DNA of 7,030 bases from Pseudomonadota bacterium (lineage in GTDB: Bacteria > Desulfobacterota > Desulfovibrionia > Desulfovibrionales > Desulfovibrionaceae). The notes under the pieces are model-generated. The model made no database searches and was not told the origin of the DNA. It worked only from the letters and a program-made list of their open reading frames with translations. The stretch covers positions 1 to 7,030 of the forward strand of contig JAEZEM010000503.1 of assembly GCA_023417745.1 (NCBI GenBank), in the 5' to 3' direction. This document shows positions 5,460 through 7,030 of this stretch, piece after piece. Within the stretch, counting starts at the first letter, position 1, and each line of letters starts with the position of its first letter. Made by a program: the position numbers and the translations under genes.

Positions 5460-7030
5460 ATGGGAGTCGGATTAGGAACATCCATGTGGTCGGGCGTGTC
5501 GGGCTTACTGGCCAACTCGACGAAGATGGGCACCATCGGCAACAACCTGGCCAACGTCAACACGTACGGCTTCAAGGGCGCGCGCACGGATTTCATGGAT
5601 CTCATGAGCGCCAACGTCGGCACGGCCGCCGGCGTCAAGCAGATCGGCCGCGGCGTGCGCGTGGGCACCGTGGTGTCCGACTACTCCCAGGGCGGCCTGG
5701 AGACCACCAGCGAAAACCTGGACATGGCCATTAGCGGCAACGGCTTTTTCATGGTCAAGCAGAAGAGCCAGGTGGGTTCCAACGGCAAGATGCTCAACAC
5801 CGGCAACACCACCACCTACTACACCCGGGCCGGCGACTTCAGCTTCGATTCCGACGGCTACCTGTGTACGCCGCAGGGGCTGGCCGTCCAAGGCTGGAAG
5901 GTCGATCAGGACCGCATCGACGCCGCCGCCGGCTCGGGCACGGTCTTAAGCCAGGTGCCGGTCACCGGCGAGATCCAAGATGTTCGCCTGACCCAGTTCA
6001 CGAGCCCGGCCAAGGCGACCTCCAGCGTCACCATGGTCACCCAGCTCGACTCCGACACCACGACTCAGAACACCCGCACCGACGGAACCAACTACTACTA
6101 TGCCATGACCGAGCAGTGGGACGGCACGGCCAGTCCGGCCATGCCTTCTACGGCTTACGGCTACCAGTCCACCATCAAGGTGTACGACGAAAACGGCTCG
6201 CCCCATACCCTGACCACGTACTACGACAAGGTCACCAGTCAAGACGGCAAGGATTACTGGGAATACGCCGTCACCTGCGACCCCAGCGAGGACGGCCGCG
6301 TCGATTCCGCCGGCAACCCCATCGCCGGAACGGCCACCGCCGGCCTGCTCATGACCGGCACCATGACCTTCGATTCGTCGGGCAGCCTGGAAAACATGAG
6401 CGCCTACACTCTGCAGGCCAGCAACGCCACCGGCGGCGCGTTCAACGCTTCGCAATGGGCGGCGGCCAGCGTGAAGAACGGCTACCCCGTGTTGACGGCC
6501 AACTTCAAGTCGGTGTCCAATGCCAGCTTCACCGACTCGCCCAACGCGCTCAACATCGCGTTTAACGTCGGCATCAGCAACAACAGCGGCTTCGTGCCCG
6601 GCACGACCGGCACGTTGCTCTCGGCGGCCGCTGTGGCTGACCCCAATGAACTGGTGTCTTTCAACCCAGCCACCACCAAGATCAACAGCACCGTGACCAC
6701 CAGCTACGCCACCTCGTCCTCCACGGTGTTCAGCTCGCAAAACGGCTACACTTCCGGGCTTCTGACCAGCGTGTCCGTGGACAGCGACGGCATTTTGACC
6801 GGCACCTTCTCCAACGGCCAGACCCAGAAGCTGTGGGCTTTGGCCCTGGCCAACTTCACCAACCTCCAGGGCTTAAGCCGCCAGGGCAGCAACCTCTACG
6901 CCTCCACCCTGGATTCCGGGCAGGGCACCACCAACCGGGCCAACACCGGCTCGGTGGGCTCCATCTCCGGCAATACCCTGGAGACCTCCAACGTGGACAT
7001 GGCTTCGGAAATGGTCAGCATGATCCTCAC
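5460..7030 (+). CDS. flgE: Flagellar hook protein FlgE, 3' partial
   Basis: The structural subunit of the flagellar hook, the flexible joint between rod and filament, exported by the flagellar type III apparatus. The visible 523 codons stay open to the window end with no stop. Residues 14-45 (SGLLANSTKMGTIGNNLANV, then NTYGFKGARTDF) are the N-terminal basal-body rod motif. LDMAISGNGFF (87-97) and YTRAGDFSFDSDGYL (121-135) are the conserved FlgE/FlgG-type D1 segments. From about 180 to 460 lies the variable surface region, Thr/Ser/Asn/Gly-rich, as in FlgE D2/D3 domains. NLQGLSRQGSNLYA (about 467-480) and LETSNVDMASEMVSMIL (507-523) are the C-terminal D1/D0 region. Probably only the last 20-40 residues are missing, so the full protein would be about 550 residues against 403 in Salmonella, with the extra length in the variable region. 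Codons ending in C (ACC, AAC, GGC, GCC) dominate, as in highly expressed genes. Two cysteines are visible (136 and 273). Confidence 0.95.
   Translation, partial: MGVGLGTSMWSGVSGLLANSTKMGTIGNNLANVNTYGFKGARTDFMDLMSANVGTAAGVKQIGRGVRVGTVVSDYSQGGLETTSENLDMAISGNGFFMVKQKSQVGSNGKMLNTGNTTTYYTRAGDFSFDSDGYLCTPQGLAVQGWKVDQDRIDAAAGSGTVLSQVPVTGEIQDVRLTQFTSPAKATSSVTMVTQLDSDTTTQNTRTDGTNYYYAMTEQWDGTASPAMPSTAYGYQSTIKVYDENGSPHTLTTYYDKVTSQDGKDYWEYAVTCDPSEDGRVDSAGNPIAGTATAGLLMTGTMTFDSSGSLENMSAYTLQASNATGGAFNASQWAAASVKNGYPVLTANFKSVSNASFTDSPNALNIAFNVGISNNSGFVPGTTGTLLSAAAVADPNELVSFNPATTKINSTVTTSYATSSSTVFSSQNGYTSGLLTSVSVDSDGILTGTFSNGQTQKLWALALANFTNLQGLSRQGSNLYASTLDSGQGTTNRANTGSVGSISGNTLETSNVDMASEMVSMIL

Noticed and set aside
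5864..6565. A 233-codon + strand frame within flgE
   Set aside because: Arg/His-rich out-of-frame reading of flgE; the FlgE frame is continuous and carries all conserved motifs.

Overview
The window is high-GC bacterial DNA with a strong bias for G or C at third codon positions. Gene content and order suggest a flagellated deltaproteobacterium of the Desulfovibrio/Solidesulfovibrio kind. That assignment rests on general style and remembered gene order, with no database match. All five genes read on the + strand, and no RNA gene, mobile element or CRISPR array was seen.

The left part (1-2620) holds two glycosyltransferase genes. The first is a GT-A (family 2 type) enzyme behind a TPR-like N-terminal segment, and its 5' end lies outside the window. 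The second is a family 9 (heptosyltransferase-like, GT-B) enzyme. It starts at a GTG inside the end of the first gene (8-base overlap), so the pair looks cotranscribed and translationally coupled. A clear intrinsic terminator (2649-2690) closes this unit.

The right part (2692-7030) is a flagellar hook operon. A sigma-54-like promoter candidate lies directly behind the terminator. It is followed by fliK (hook-length control), flgD (hook cap) and flgE (hook protein, cut off by the window end shortly before its C-terminus). FlgD caps the growing hook and lets FlgE subunits fold into place. FliK measures the hook and switches the export apparatus to filament substrates. The three therefore form one functional module, and flgE, needed in most copies, has the strongest ribosome binding site.

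The window looks like an ordinary hook-gene region beside surface-sugar genes, not a new system. The points most worth a second look are the terminator-promoter junction, a possible three-fold degenerate repeat in the FliK N-terminal half, the long C-terminal extension and four-cysteine cluster of the family 9 glycosyltransferase, and the 9-base Shine-Dalgarno match before flgE.
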